A stretch of DNA of 64,000 nt from Rhodococcus yunnanensis NBRC 103083 (GTDB taxonomy: Bacteria; Actinomycetota; Actinomycetes; Mycobacteriales; Mycobacteriaceae), in assembly GCF_001895005.1 (NCBI RefSeq), contig NZ_BCXH01000001.1:186001-250000 (forward strand), given 5' to 3'. Positions 1-9,955 of the stretch are shown here, piece by piece. The position numbers and the translations under genes were made by a program. The notes beneath the pieces are model-generated. The model had not been told where the DNA came from. It was given only the letters and a program-made list of their open reading frames with translations, and searched no databases. Within the stretch, counting starts at the first letter, position 1. The number at the start of each line of letters is the position of its first letter.

Positions 1-376
1 GTAGGTTTCCGATGGTGTCGTGTCCGACCACTTCACCGGCCCAGATGAGGGCGTCGACGCGCGCATGTTCGATCAGGTTGGTCAGCTCCGAGGGGGTCAA
101 CATCGTGTTGAGCGGAACGAGCCACGCTCCGAGCGACGTGACGGCGTACTGGATCTCGAGCCACAGTGAGCGGTTGCCCATGTGGAGGGCGACGCGGGAT
201 CCTCGTCCGATGCCGTGCGCAGACAGGCCTCGCGCGATGGTCTCGACACGTCTGTTCAGCTCACCGAAGGTGACGACGTCGTCCTGGAATCCCAACCAGA
301 ACCCATCGGGCCATCTGTCGGCGGCGGCGGCCACCACGGACGGGATAGTGTCGCGTCGCACCTGTTCGCTCGACAT
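1..376 (-). CDS. AMP-dependent acyl-CoA synthetase/ligase, N-terminal fragment
   Basis: Reading the minus strand from an ATG at 376 gives 125 codons that run off the left edge. The residues TFGELNRRVETIARGL, then a GDRVAL-like GSRVALHMGN and PLNTMLTPSEL, are the usual N-terminal landmarks of the ANL adenylating superfamily, which activates carboxylic acids as acyl-AMP and then acyl-CoA. A GGAGG lies 8-9 nt upstream of the start. It is divergent from the crotonase gene at 652 and shares its 275-nt promoter region. The substrate cannot be told because the acid-binding half is outside the window; the context suggests a catabolic acid. Confidence 0.85.
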   Translation of the reverse strand, partial: MSSEQVRRDTIPSVVAAAADRWPDGFWLGFQDDVVTFGELNRRVETIARGLSAHGIGRGSRVALHMGNRSLWLEIQYAVTSLGAWLVPLNTMLTPSELTNLIEHARVDALIWAGEVVGHDTIGNL

Positions 377-488
377 GGCTGCTGTGTACCTCCGGATATC
401 GGTCCTGCGTTGATCGCGGGTGCTCACGACGCCGGCTGGTGCAGCGAGTTCTGGAACAGCGGCATCGAGGAGCCTCACCCTGATCGTT

Positions 489-502
489 ATCGTATCAAAG
501 AT
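489..502. promoter_or_regulatory. operator-like motif, copy 1 (ligase side)
   Basis: ATCGT-ATCA-AAGAT, a weaker copy of the recurring 5-4-5 motif described in the findings. It lies about 115 nt upstream of the ligase start at 376. The rest of the 377-651 intergenic region shows nothing else clear apart from copy 2. Confidence 0.35.
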
Positions 503-601
503 ATTGATGCTTCGGATCGACATTCAGGGCGTCTTTCCTGCGGCTGCGCGACGCGCATGGTTGTCGCAGCGTAGGGAGGAACGCTACGATCGCGATTCGT
601 A

Positions 602-615
602 ACTATCTAGATGAT
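602..615. promoter_or_regulatory. operator-like motif, copy 2 (crotonase side)
   Basis: ACTAT-CTAG-ATGAT followed by TGTT. It lies 37 nt before the crotonase GTG. The right half ATGATTGT is shared with the copies at 6355 and, in reverse orientation, 48908. Confidence 0.45.
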
Positions 616-651
616 TGTTATAGCTCGACAAGGAGAAAGTAGGTTCGGACC

Positions 652-1449
652 GTGGAGCACAATCTGATCGTCGAACGGTCGGAGGGCGTAGTGACTGTCT
701 TTCTGAACAGACCCGCGAAGATGAACGCGCTCTCTGCGGGCTTGATGGAGGACCTGAGGGCTCTGTGGCTCGAACTTGCTGCCGACGCGGACGTTCGGTG
801 CGTCGTCGTGACCGGCTCCGGACGCGGATTCTGCTCGGGCGCGGATGTCGATCTGCTGGCCAGTGATCGGTCCGACGAGAATCGAACGGTCGAGGAAGAG
901 CTCGCGTTCCTGCCGGGTGACCGTCTCGATGTTCCCGTCATCGTCGCCGTCAACGGCGTCTGCGCAGGCGGCGGACTGCATTTCGTGGCCGATGCAGATA
1001 TTGCCATCGCCTCGACCTCGGCCACATTCCTGGACCCGCATGTGAACGTCGGGCAGGTGACCGCACTCGAACCACTGACCTTGCTGCCGCACATGCGTCC
1101 GGATGCACTGCGGCGCATGGTGCTTCTCGGATCGGCCGAACGTCTCGATGCGGCAGCTGCCGAACGCGCCGGGCTCGTATCGGAGGTCGTGCCTCCCGAG
1201 GAACTGTTGGACCGTGCGCACGCACTTGCTGCGATGGTGGTCAAGGGTTCGCCGACGGCCATCGCAGTGTCGCGAACGATACTGCGCACAGCACAAGCGG
1301 ACGGCCTGTCCGTGCACCTCGAGAACGGCTGGAACGTGCTCCGCGCCCACTGGAATCACCCCGACTCCGACGATGGACCGCGGGCGTGGTCGGAGCGTCG
1401 CGAACCTCGATGGGAACAGCGGACCATCGACGCCGAGGACAGCAAGTGA
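652..1449 (+). CDS. enoyl-CoA hydratase/isomerase (crotonase) family protein
   Basis: This 265-aa protein has the crotonase fold signatures: RPAKMNALSAGL near residue 20, the oxyanion-hole stretch GRGFCSGADVDLL around residue 60, and VNGVCAGGGLHFVADADIAIAS near residue 105. Both glutamates that activate water in true enoyl-CoA hydratases seem to be replaced: the first falls in AGGGLHF and the second in FLDPHVNVG, where PE is normal. It may therefore be an isomerase, hydrolase or C-C lyase of the family rather than a hydratase. The start is GTG with AAGGAG 12-17 nt upstream. Its stop overlaps the next start by 4 nt, so the two genes are co-transcribed. Confidence 0.85.
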   Translation: MEHNLIVERSEGVVTVFLNRPAKMNALSAGLMEDLRALWLELAADADVRCVVVTGSGRGFCSGADVDLLASDRSDENRTVEEELAFLPGDRLDVPVIVAVNGVCAGGGLHFVADADIAIASTSATFLDPHVNVGQVTALEPLTLLPHMRPDALRRMVLLGSAERLDAAAAERAGLVSEVVPPEELLDRAHALAAMVVKGSPTAIAVSRTILRTAQADGLSVHLENGWNVLRAHWNHPDSDDGPRAWSERREPRWEQRTIDAEDSK

Positions 1450-2327
1450 AACTGGGAGTGATGCTGAGCGGTGACGTCGCGGCGATGCCTGCGCGCGCCC
1501 GGTTGGCCGAGGACATCGGCGTCGAATCGGTATGGCTGGCCGAGCACTTGGCATGGCCGACGGAGAACGACTCGACCTATCCGTACACCGAGAGCGGCCG
1601 AGCACCTGTACAGGATGGACGTTTCGCGACTCAGGACCCGTGGGTGGCTCTTGCCGCCATCGCGCACGCGACCGAACGTGTTCGGCTCGGTACGAGCGTG
1701 TACGTACTGCCGCTTCGGGATCCACATGTCACGGCGCGCGCGGTGAGCACGCTCGACGTACTCAGTGGCGGCAGGACGGAGCTGGGGATCGGGGTCGGCT
1801 GGTTGGAAGAAGAGTTCGTTGCCGTGGGACAACATTTCCGGACCCGAGGTGCGCGAACGAACGAGATCGTGCAGATCCTTCGCGGACTCTTCTCGGACGG
1901 TGACTACGCCCACGAAGGCGACCACTATTCTTTCCCGTCGCTGTGCTTCGAACCCAAGCCGCCCCAGGGTGATCTGCTCCCCATCCTCGCGGGTGGCGAA
2001 AGCGCACCGGCTCTACGCCGCGCGGCGACCGTAGCGGACGGATGGATCGGTTTGCGTCACACACCCGAGACCGCTGCCGCGAAGGTGGCGACGCTTCGCG
2101 AGTTGCGTGCCGGTGGTCCGCGATCGGGCACACCGTTCAGCGTCACGGTCGGCGTGTCCCGTAACACCGACAAGGACGCAGTGGCTGCGTACCGCGACGC
2201 TGGCGTCGACAGGATCTGCGTTCCACCTTGGCGCCGCGACGAGGAACCCGAACAGGGCATCGCCCAGCTGGCCGAACTCGTCGCTATATGTGCGGACATC
2301 GGTCCGCACGATTTCCCACTGGCCTGA
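1446..2327 (+). CDS. LLM class (luciferase-like) F420-type oxidoreductase
   Basis: A 293-aa protein of the luciferase-like TIM-barrel family, in the size range of coenzyme F420-dependent members. Landmarks are KLGVMLSGDVAAM at the start, GVESVWLAEH, TERVRLGTSVYVLPLRDP, STLDVLSGGRTELGIGVGW and ILAGGESAPALRRAATVADGWIG. I chose the GTG at 1446 because it overlaps the crotonase stop (GTGA) and gives the family's usual beginning; an in-frame ATG at 1386 would add 20 atypical residues. It probably reduces or oxidises a pathway ketone, alcohol or enone. Whether the cofactor is F420 or FMN is not decided by sequence alone. Confidence 0.85.
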   Translation: MKLGVMLSGDVAAMPARARLAEDIGVESVWLAEHLAWPTENDSTYPYTESGRAPVQDGRFATQDPWVALAAIAHATERVRLGTSVYVLPLRDPHVTARAVSTLDVLSGGRTELGIGVGWLEEEFVAVGQHFRTRGARTNEIVQILRGLFSDGDYAHEGDHYSFPSLCFEPKPPQGDLLPILAGGESAPALRRAATVADGWIGLRHTPETAAAKVATLRELRAGGPRSGTPFSVTVGVSRNTDKDAVAAYRDAGVDRICVPPWRRDEEPEQGIAQLAELVAICADIGPHDFPLA

Positions 2328-2366
2328 CACCGGATCCACCGACAGAAAACACAAGGAGAACACTTC

Positions 2367-3122
2367 ATGACCACTCCACGTACCGCCATCGTCACCGGAG
2401 CCGCACGCGGTATCGGCGCAGCTATCGCGCTGCGTCTCGCGACGGACGGGTACCAGGTCGCAGTACTCGACCTCGACGAGTCGACTGCAGCCACGACCGT
2501 GGCCAAGATCGCCGACGCCGGGGGCCACGCACTGGCAGTCGGTGTGGACGTCTCGGACGAGGCCAGTTCGCAGGCCGCAGTCCAGCGAGTAGCGGACGAG
2601 CTCGGTGCCCCGACGATCCTGGTGAACAACGCTGGTATCACCCGCGACAACCTGCTGTTCAAACTCCCTGTCCAGGACTGGGATTCGGTTCTGAACGTGC
2701 ACCTACGTGGAGCCTTCCTGATGGTGAAGGCAGCACAGAAGCACATGACGGCGCAGAAGTTCGGTCGCATCGTCAACATGTCGAGCCTGTCGGCGCTCGG
2801 CAACCGTGGCCAGGCAAACTACGCCGCCGCGAAAGCAGGGCTCCAGGGCTTTACCAAGACCGTCGCGATCGAACTCGGCAAGTTCGGTGTGACGACCAAC
2901 GCCATCGCACCCGGTTTCATCGAAACCGAGATGACTGCCGCCACCGCCGAACGCATCGGAATCCCGTTCGAAGAATTCAAGGCAGGCGCAGCGGCCCAGA
3001 TTCCGGTCGGACGCGTCGGGCAGCCCGAGGACGTGGCACACCTCGTGTCGTTCTTCGTCAGTGAGGGCGCAGGCTTCGTCAACGGTCAGATCGTCTACCT
3101 CTCGGGCGGCCCGAACAACTGA
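2367..3122 (+). CDS. FabG-like short-chain dehydrogenase (3-oxoacyl reductase type)
   Basis: 251 aa with the classical SDR set: TGAARGIG for NAD(P) binding at residues 10-17, LVNNAGITRDN near 87, serine in NMSSLSALGNRG near 137, and the catalytic YAAAK. The C-terminus, GFVNGQIVYLSGGP, is typical of FabG and of 3-hydroxyacyl-CoA dehydrogenases of beta-oxidation. AAGGAGAA lies 8 nt before the ATG. It follows the oxidoreductase by 39 nt and probably closes the same operon. It likely interconverts a 3-hydroxyacyl and 3-oxoacyl thioester or a ring alcohol and ketone. Confidence 0.88.
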   Translation: MTTPRTAIVTGAARGIGAAIALRLATDGYQVAVLDLDESTAATTVAKIADAGGHALAVGVDVSDEASSQAAVQRVADELGAPTILVNNAGITRDNLLFKLPVQDWDSVLNVHLRGAFLMVKAAQKHMTAQKFGRIVNMSSLSALGNRGQANYAAAKAGLQGFTKTVAIELGKFGVTTNAIAPGFIETEMTAATAERIGIPFEEFKAGAAAQIPVGRVGQPEDVAHLVSFFVSEGAGFVNGQIVYLSGGPNN

Positions 3123-3143
3123 CTCGTTGCCGGGCCCGCCCGT

Positions 3144-4211
3144 CTAATCGAAGACGATGCGCAGGGTGTCGCTGGTCGGGCGGGCCTGGCAGCCGAGGAT
3201 GTACCCCTCGGCCTCGTCGTCGGCCTCGAGGGCGTCGGTGATCTTCATGGTCACCGACCCTTCCTCGACCTTGCAGGTGCAGGATCCACACCAACCTTCG
3301 CGGCAGGTGTAAGGAACGTCGACTTCCAATGCGAGCAGCGTGTCGACCAGTGATGCATCACGGGGCCAGCTGATCTCGTGGACCGTGCCGTCGATTTCGA
3401 CCTCGGCACGGGCCGCGTCTCCGTCGGCGTCGCCATCCGAGGCGGACACGGCTGACGCAGGGGGCTCGACGGGGGCGAAAGGATCGTTGGAGAGAGATCG
3501 ATATTCTTCGCGATGCACATGTCGGGTCGACCCGAGCGTGGAGACCACGAGATTCATGAACGGTGCTGGGCCACAGGTCCATACGTCACCGTCGTGTGCC
3601 TGGTCGATCCAGCTCGTGAGCCCGTCGGGAGACGGAAGTCCACGCTGGTCCTCCAGCCAGTGGACGATCGTCAACCGATCCGGGTGTGCGGCGGCGAGGC
3701 GGTCGAGTTCCTCGGCGAAGATCGTGGTGTCCCGATCTCGGTTGGCGTAGAACAGGCCGACATTGCCGGTCCCCGCTTCGAGTATCCATCGCAGAATCGA
3801 CATGACGGGGGTGATGCCGCTTCCGGCGGCGGCGAGCAGCACATCGGTGTCGGGGTCGGGCACGGTGAAGTGGCCGCTCGGGGGGAGTAACTGTAGTGAC
3901 AGTCCACTCGTTGCGTTGGTGTTGAGCCAATCGGATGCGTACCCACCGTCGATGCGCTTGACCGTGATGGTCGAACCGCTACCGGGAGCGCTGGACAGCG
4001 AGTAGCAGCGTGCGACGTGAGGCACGCGATCGCTCGGAACTGCAACGGTCAGGAACTGGCCGGCCCGGTGATCGAAGAGCGCCTGCAGTTCTGTGGGTAC
4101 GTCGAACGTGATGGATACCGCGTCGGCGGTTTCCCGACGAACCTCGGCTACGGTCAGGTACGTGCCGCCCGCGTCGGTCGACGATACGTGGCCGGTCGCG
4201 CTCTGAGTCAT
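3144..4211 (-). CDS. KshB/PaaE-like ferredoxin-NAD(P) reductase with C-terminal 2Fe-2S domain
   Basis: 355 aa with three modules in KshB order. A flavin domain with ARCYSLSSAP (FAD binding) is near residue 70. A nicotinamide-binding domain with AAAGSGITPVMSI and TCGPAPFM follows. A plant-type ferredoxin domain has its cysteines in CREGWCGSC plus a distant GCQA, the C-x4-C-x2-C-x29-C pattern. An acidic linker of Asp, Ala and Gly separates the last two. Such reductases pass NADH electrons to a Rieske oxygenase, and the KshA-like oxygenase at 6471 is the obvious partner. It is divergent from the HSD10-like SDR at 4331. A specific steroid role is inferred only from family resemblance. Confidence 0.88.
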   Translation of the reverse strand: MTQSATGHVSSTDAGGTYLTVAEVRRETADAVSITFDVPTELQALFDHRAGQFLTVAVPSDRVPHVARCYSLSSAPGSGSTITVKRIDGGYASDWLNTNATSGLSLQLLPPSGHFTVPDPDTDVLLAAAGSGITPVMSILRWILEAGTGNVGLFYANRDRDTTIFAEELDRLAAAHPDRLTIVHWLEDQRGLPSPDGLTSWIDQAHDGDVWTCGPAPFMNLVVSTLGSTRHVHREEYRSLSNDPFAPVEPPASAVSASDGDADGDAARAEVEIDGTVHEISWPRDASLVDTLLALEVDVPYTCREGWCGSCTCKVEEGSVTMKITDALEADDEAEGYILGCQARPTSDTLRIVFD

Positions 4212-4236
4212 TGGCTGGTTCCCCTACCCGATCTTC

Positions 4237-4250
4237 ATTGTATGGATGAT
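4237..4250. promoter_or_regulatory. operator-like motif, copy 3
   Basis: ATTGT-ATGG-ATGAT, followed by TATGATC, in the 119-nt gap between the divergent reductase (start 4211) and SDR (start 4331). Its placement could control both promoters. Confidence 0.45.
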
Positions 4251-4330
4251 TATGATCTTATAGCACGGCGGACCGGTGTGGCACCCCTCACCTTCGACCG
4301 CGGTGTCCTCCCACGAAAGGCTAGACAAGC

Positions 4331-5095
4331 ATGGAAATCAAGAACACTGTTGCACTGGTGACCGGTGGGGCGTCCGGACTCGGGCGCGCGACGGTGGACG
4401 CGCTGCTCGCCAAGGGTGGCAAGGCCGTCATCATCGATCTGCCCGGGGCTGCGGCGGAGGCTTTCGCCGCCGAGCACCCAGATCATCTCCGCTTCGCTCC
4501 AGCCGACGTTCGTGACGCGGACGCGGTGCAGGCGGCTGTGGATCTGGCTTCCGAACTGGGCGAGCTCCGCACCGTCGTCAACTGTGCCGGCACGGGCAAC
4601 GCCATCAGGACAGTGGGCCGCGACGGAACGCCCTTTCCGCTCGAGTCCTTCGCGAAGATCGTCGAGATCAACCTCATCGGCACGTTCAACGTCATCCGAC
4701 TCGCGGCGGCGCGCATCGCGTCGCTTGACCCGATCGGGGAAGAGCGTGGCGTCATCGTCAACACCGCCTCGGTCGCGGCGTTCGACGGACAGATCGGACA
4801 GGCGGCCTACGCGGCCTCCAAAGCAGGCGTCGTCGGTCTGACCCTCCCCATTGCCCGCGATTTGTCGAAGCAGGCCATCCGTGTCAACACGATTGCGCCC
4901 GGGCTCTTCGACACACCGTTGATGGCAACGATGCCCGACGAGGCACGGGAGGCGCTCGGCAAAACCGTTCCACACCCGTCGCGGTTGGGGAATCCGGTCG
5001 AGTTCGGGGCTCTCGCGGTGCACATCGTGGAGAATCCGATGCTCAATGGCGAGACCATTCGCCTCGACGGCGCGATCCGTATGGGCCTGCGCTGA
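4331..5095 (+). CDS. HSD10-like 3-hydroxyacyl-CoA dehydrogenase (SDR)
   Basis: 254 aa. TGGASGLG binds the nucleotide, [12 protein letters not shown] replaces the usual NNAG, and [21 protein letters not shown] supplies Ser, Tyr and Lys. The insertion that ends in [26 protein letters not shown] and the C-terminal [28 protein letters not shown] are typical of the type-2 3-hydroxyacyl-CoA dehydrogenase (HSD17B10) subgroup. This subgroup oxidises 3-hydroxyacyl-CoA in branched-chain and sterol-side-chain-like beta-oxidation. It ends at a strong bidirectional hairpin. Confidence 0.87.
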   Translation: MEIKNTVALVTGGASGLGRATVDALLAKGGKAVIIDLPGAAAEAFAAEHPDHLRFAPADVRDADAVQAAVDLASELGELRTVVNCAGTGNAIRTVGRDGTPFPLESFAKIVEINLIGTFNVIRLAAARIASLDPIGEERGVIVNTASVAAFDGQIGQAAYAASKAGVVGLTLPIARDLSKQAIRVNTIAPGLFDTPLMATMPDEAREALGKTVPHPSRLGNPVEFGALAVHIVENPMLNGETIRLDGAIRMGLR

Positions 5096-5108
5096 CCGAC
5101 TGCTCGAA

Positions 5109-5151
5109 CCGAATCGGGCCCCCGCGCACAGTGCGCGGGGGCCCGATTCGG
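5109..5151. terminator. bidirectional hairpin terminator
   Basis: A 21-bp perfect inverted repeat around a single central A, starting CCGAATCGGGCCCCC and returning as its complement. It sits between the convergent SDR and thiolase genes. There is no T-run, as is common in actinobacteria. Confidence 0.85.
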
Positions 5152-5170
5152 ATGCTGGAGCAGGCGAGGG

Positions 5171-6319
<1,149 letters not shown>

Positions 6320-6354
6320 GACTGCTCCATTCCGGGAGGGTTCTTATCTGTTGT

Positions 6355-6368
6355 ATGATAGAGATGAT
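6355..6368. promoter_or_regulatory. operator-like motif, copy 4
   Basis: ATGAT-AGAG-ATGAT followed by TGTA, here a direct rather than inverted pair, in the 151-nt gap between the divergent thiolase (start 6319) and KshA-like gene (start 6471). Confidence 0.45.
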
Positions 6369-6470
6369 TGTAGCTGATCAACCTGGCTGAAAACCTCCAG
6401 GGGCAGGCCGAAAAGACGCTATAAGTGTTTCGGACGTAGGTTGCAACGAATACTGACCGGAGGAGAAGTG

Positions 6471-7478
6471 ATGACGGCGACATCTCAGGACTACGTGGCG
6501 GAGTCCGCATCGGTGGCCACGGGGCCGGCGACGGCCAGCCGAATCAAGCTTCACCCGTTCCCGGTCGGGTGGTACCGGATTGCCTCCTCGGAGGACGTCA
6601 AGGCCGGTGAACTGGTCAGCATGCGCTGGTTCGGTGAGGATCTGATCTGCTGGCGTAGCGCCGACGGCGGTGAGCCCCGAGTGTTCGACGCGTACTGCGC
6701 GCACATGGGTGCCAACATCGGCCGTGGCGGTTTCGTGCAGGGCGACACCGTGGTGTGCCCCTTCCACCACTGGAAGTACGACTGCGCAGGGAAGAACGTC
6801 GAGATCCCGTACCGCGACAAGCCGCAGCGCGGTGCGCGTCAGAAGGTGTGGACCGCGATCGAGCGCAACGGTCAGATCCTGGTCTGGAACGCGCCGGACG
6901 GTAGCGAACCCGACTGGACGCCACCTCAGCTTCCCGAAGCCACCGATCCGGAATTCGTCAGCATCGTGTCGGAGAAGATCTGGACTGTGCGGACCCACGT
7001 TCAGGAGGTCTTCGAGAACACAGTCGACGTATCGCACTTCCAATTCGTGCACGGAGTAGCAGGATTCGGATCCGTCGAACTCGTCGAGGACGGCCCGATG
7101 TTCCGCGCAACGGCATCGGTCAGCATGGAGACCTCACGTGGGAAGGTCGACGGCGCTGTCGAATCCGAGTTGTGGGGTCTCGGCCTCGACATCGTCCGGC
7201 AGGTCGGAATCGGTCGCGCACGGTCGATCTTCTCGGTCACCCCGATCGACGACGAACAGGTAGTGGCCACACATACGTTCTTCGTGCCGGGCGACGCCGA
7301 CGGGCCCTCCAGGTACGGCAAGGCATTCATGCGCGAATTCAGCCGTCAGATCGAGCAGGACATTCCGATCTGGGAGACCAAGTTGTACCGCGCGAAGCCG
7401 CGGCTCGCGACCGGCGAGAATGCCATCCTCGACTTCCGCCGCTGGGCAACGCAGTTCTACGCGGCCGACGACGAGTGA
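6471..7478 (+). CDS. KshA-like Rieske non-heme iron oxygenase, oxygenase component
   Basis: 335 aa. The Rieske 2Fe-2S ligands are Cys76/His78 (CAHMG) and Cys96/His99 (CPFHHW). The mononuclear iron site is in NTVDVSHFQFVH, with Asp186 as the electron bridge and His189 and His194 as ligands; Asp297 in EQDIPIWE is the probable third ligand. This arrangement matches 3-ketosteroid 9-alpha-hydroxylase oxygenase and its relatives, which hydroxylate alicyclic rings with electrons from a KshB-type reductase. The ATG at 6471 follows GGAGGAGAAG by 2 nt from its last G; an upstream in-frame ATG at 6441 lacks a site. It heads an operon with the ACAD pair. The substrate is unknown. Confidence 0.88.
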   Translation: MTATSQDYVAESASVATGPATASRIKLHPFPVGWYRIASSEDVKAGELVSMRWFGEDLICWRSADGGEPRVFDAYCAHMGANIGRGGFVQGDTVVCPFHHWKYDCAGKNVEIPYRDKPQRGARQKVWTAIERNGQILVWNAPDGSEPDWTPPQLPEATDPEFVSIVSEKIWTVRTHVQEVFENTVDVSHFQFVHGVAGFGSVELVEDGPMFRATASVSMETSRGKVDGAVESELWGLGLDIVRQVGIGRARSIFSVTPIDDEQVVATHTFFVPGDADGPSRYGKAFMREFSRQIEQDIPIWETKLYRAKPRLATGENAILDFRRWATQFYAADDE

Positions 7479-7542
7479 AGACCAGTACTGCCCCACACAC
7501 GGCCCGGCGTTGCTACGCCCCCATTCATCAAGGAGGACGGCC

Positions 7543-8550
7543 GTGGATCTGCGGTTGACCGAGGACGAGCAATCCGTCAAGGATTCGTTCGCCACGCTTT
7601 TCGAGAAGGAAGCCAATCGCGCCCGTGGACGCGAGAAAGCGGACGAAGCATTCGATTCGGACCTGTGGAAGCTCTTGGCGTCGCTGGACACCATCGGTAT
7701 CGCGACGGCGAACGACGGCGGCGGTGCGGTCGTGTTCGCACTGGTCGCCATGGAATTGGGACGCCACGTCGCGGCGGTACCCCTCATCGAAGCTGCGGTG
7801 GTCGCACGAGTGCTCGCGTCCTTCCCCGAGGCCGCTGCGCTGGCAGCCGAAGTGACCAGCGGCGGGAAGATCGCAACGTTGGCCACCAACCCTGTCGTCG
7901 GCGGAGTTGCACATCAGGTGGTCGCTGGCGCAGTTGCCGATGTGGTCGTGGCATTGGACGGCGAGGAGTTGGTCGCCGTGGTGTCGGCACCGACCACGTC
8001 TGCGCGCGGTGACCTCGGCTTCCTCGCCGTGGCGGATCGGCCCCTGGCAGGGGAGCGGCTTGTGTTGGCGCGCGGGGAGCAAGCGCAGGCAGCATTCGCC
8101 GACGCCGTGCATCTGTGGCGCATCGGAGTCGCAGCCGCTCTGGTCGGTCTGGGTTCGCGAGCGGTCAGGATCGGTGTCGACTACGCCAAGGATCGTTACC
8201 AGTTCGGAGTTCCGATCGGTACGTTTCAAGCCGTGCAACACGGACTCGCCGATGTCGCGACCGGCGTCGAGGGCGCAGAGTTACTCGTCCTGGAGGCGGC
8301 TTGGTCCGCTGACCAGCAACGGCCCGAGTGGACGCTGCTCGCCACGATGGCGTTCGCGCAGGCCGCGGAAACCGCTCAGGCTGCTGCATCGGCAAGCCTG
8401 CACTATCACGGAGGCTACGGCGTAGCACTCGAATACGAGATCCACCGATACGTTCGGCGGGCGAAGGGCTGGACTCTCGCCGGCGGCGACCCGGACGACC
8501 TCTGGCAGCACATCGGTCGCCAGTACCTCGATACACAGGCAGGACGATAG
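7543..8550 (+). CDS. acyl-CoA dehydrogenase, short subunit of pair 1
   Basis: 335 aa, shorter than a normal ACAD (about 380). It keeps the C-terminal helical domain (YAKDRYQFGVPIGTFQAVQHGLADV and HYHGGYGVALEYEIHRYVRRAKGW), while its N-terminal and middle domains are compressed and lack the usual flavin-contact stretches. In the mycobacterial cholesterol ACADs such short subunits pair with a long one to make alpha2beta2 enzymes. The GTG start at 7543 follows AAGGAGGAC at 5 nt. The partner begins 5 nt after the stop. Confidence 0.88.
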   Translation: MDLRLTEDEQSVKDSFATLFEKEANRARGREKADEAFDSDLWKLLASLDTIGIATANDGGGAVVFALVAMELGRHVAAVPLIEAAVVARVLASFPEAAALAAEVTSGGKIATLATNPVVGGVAHQVVAGAVADVVVALDGEELVAVVSAPTTSARGDLGFLAVADRPLAGERLVLARGEQAQAAFADAVHLWRIGVAAALVGLGSRAVRIGVDYAKDRYQFGVPIGTFQAVQHGLADVATGVEGAELLVLEAAWSADQQRPEWTLLATMAFAQAAETAQAAASASLHYHGGYGVALEYEIHRYVRRAKGWTLAGGDPDDLWQHIGRQYLDTQAGR

Positions 8551-8555
8551 CGACA

Positions 8556-9707
8556 ATGGACTTCACAGTAAGCCCGCAGACCGAGCAGTTCAGGACCGAG
8601 GTGCGCGAGGTCATCCGGACACACTTCACGGACGACGAACGACATGCGGTCGCGCAGTCGGGCACCAAGCACAGTTGGCCTCTGCACCGCGGACTCGCAG
8701 CCGCAGGCATGCTCGGTGCAGCGTGGCCGGTCAGCGAAGGCGGACAGAACCGTAGTCCGCACGAGATGGACGCGCTGTACGAAGAGGCGGCTCGTGCGGG
8801 AGTACCGATGGCGGGATTCTCGACGACGATGCTCGTCGCCGAGACCATACGTCGTGTCGGGACGAGCGAGCAACGCGCGAGGGTGCTGCCGCGCGTCGTG
8901 GCGGGTGAGATTCTCATTGCACTCGGGTACAGCGAACCGGGCGTCGGTTCCGATGTCGCTGCCGTCCAGACCAGAGCGGACCGCCGTGAGGACGGTACCT
9001 GGGTCATCAACGGAGAGAAAGCATTCACGACCACCGCCGAAGAGGCCGACTATGTGTTCGTGCTCGCTCGGACCGACCAGAAAGCGACCCGTCACCGCGG
9101 CCTCAGCCTGTTCCTCGTTCCGACGTCGTCGGAAGGTTTCGCTGTGTCGGCGATGCAGACGCTCGGCGGAGAACGCTCCAACATGACCTTCTTCTCCGAC
9201 GTCGTCGTCGACGAGACGGCTCTGGTGGGCGATGTCGACACCGGATGGCAGACGATGCTGGTCGCACTCGACTTCGAGCGTGGCGGTGAGTTCGCTGCCG
9301 AGATGAAGCGAATGATGGATCTGGTGTCCACCTGGGCAACGGGCGAGGGCAACGCGGTTTCGAGCAACACGCTGCGCCGGATCGGCCGGGCCGCAACGGA
9401 GACAGCAGTCGCCGGACTCCTCGGCAGCCGAGCGACCTCACTGCGTGCCGAGGGCCGTGCAGCGAACCTGGAGGGCACGATGGCGAAGTTGTATGCCACC
9501 GAAGCGCTGCAACGGCATTCGTCGCAACTGCTGGACGCACTCGGGACTTCGGGCGCGGCTCGCGGCAACGCCGTGGAGAGTGCAATCGAGGGCATGTACC
9601 GTCACGCGTTCGTGACGACCATCTACGGCGGGACGTCCGAGGTACTGCGCGGCGTCATCGCCGAGCGTCGTCTTGGGATGCCACGAACACCGCGGGCCAC
9701 CGCGTGA
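8556..9707 (+). CDS. acyl-CoA dehydrogenase, long subunit of pair 1
   Basis: 383 aa with all three ACAD domains: helical N-terminus, the central barrel with YSEPGVGSDVAAVQTRA and GTWVINGEKAFTTTAEEADY, and a C-terminal helical domain. The segment IYGGTSEVLRGVIAERRLGMPR has glycine where single-subunit ACADs have a catalytic glutamate (IYEGT), which fits a heteromeric enzyme. It follows its short partner by 5 nt and overlaps the next gene by 4 nt. Expected role: alpha,beta-dehydrogenation of a bulky acyl-CoA using FAD, with electrons to ETF. Confidence 0.9.
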   Translation: MDFTVSPQTEQFRTEVREVIRTHFTDDERHAVAQSGTKHSWPLHRGLAAAGMLGAAWPVSEGGQNRSPHEMDALYEEAARAGVPMAGFSTTMLVAETIRRVGTSEQRARVLPRVVAGEILIALGYSEPGVGSDVAAVQTRADRREDGTWVINGEKAFTTTAEEADYVFVLARTDQKATRHRGLSLFLVPTSSEGFAVSAMQTLGGERSNMTFFSDVVVDETALVGDVDTGWQTMLVALDFERGGEFAAEMKRMMDLVSTWATGEGNAVSSNTLRRIGRAATETAVAGLLGSRATSLRAEGRAANLEGTMAKLYATEALQRHSSQLLDALGTSGAARGNAVESAIEGMYRHAFVTTIYGGTSEVLRGVIAERRLGMPRTPRATA

Positions 9708-9955
9708 GCGAAGAGACCGAGGAGTCCGACGCCTCCCAATCGTCCGACGCATCCGACGATCGGATGACGTGGACGAACATCTACCTGTCGTTCGCGTTGC
9801 GTCGGGCCGATCGGGCCAAGCTGGATCGGCATATGCGCGACAAGGACTCCTCGCTCAGCATGCGACTGCGGGAGACGTTGGCCGACACGCTCGCCGAGGC
9901 GGGAGTCGAGCTGCCTGCCGGCGACGGTGACGACCAAGGCCACCATCACCACTGA
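9704..9955 (+). CDS. small acidic hypothetical protein
   Basis: 83 aa, starting at a GTG that overlaps the ACAD stop (GTGA). The first 20 residues are rich in Glu, Ser and Asp. The middle (RADRAKLDRHMRDKDSSLSMRLRETLADTLAEAG) looks helical and charged. The last four residues are His. Codon use is GC-rich at third positions like its neighbours, so I regard it as expressed. The C-terminal His codons and the stop lie inside the rising arm of the terminator. I do not recognise the family; a small partner of the upstream enzymes is only a guess. Confidence 0.6.
   Translation: MSEETEESDASQSSDASDDRMTWTNIYLSFALRRADRAKLDRHMRDKDSSLSMRLRETLADTLAEAGVELPAGDGDDQGHHHH

Noticed and set aside
9941..9952. His codons at the end of the small gene as a cloning tag
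   Set aside because: They are part of a native terminator stem and the surrounding sequence is ordinary genomic DNA.
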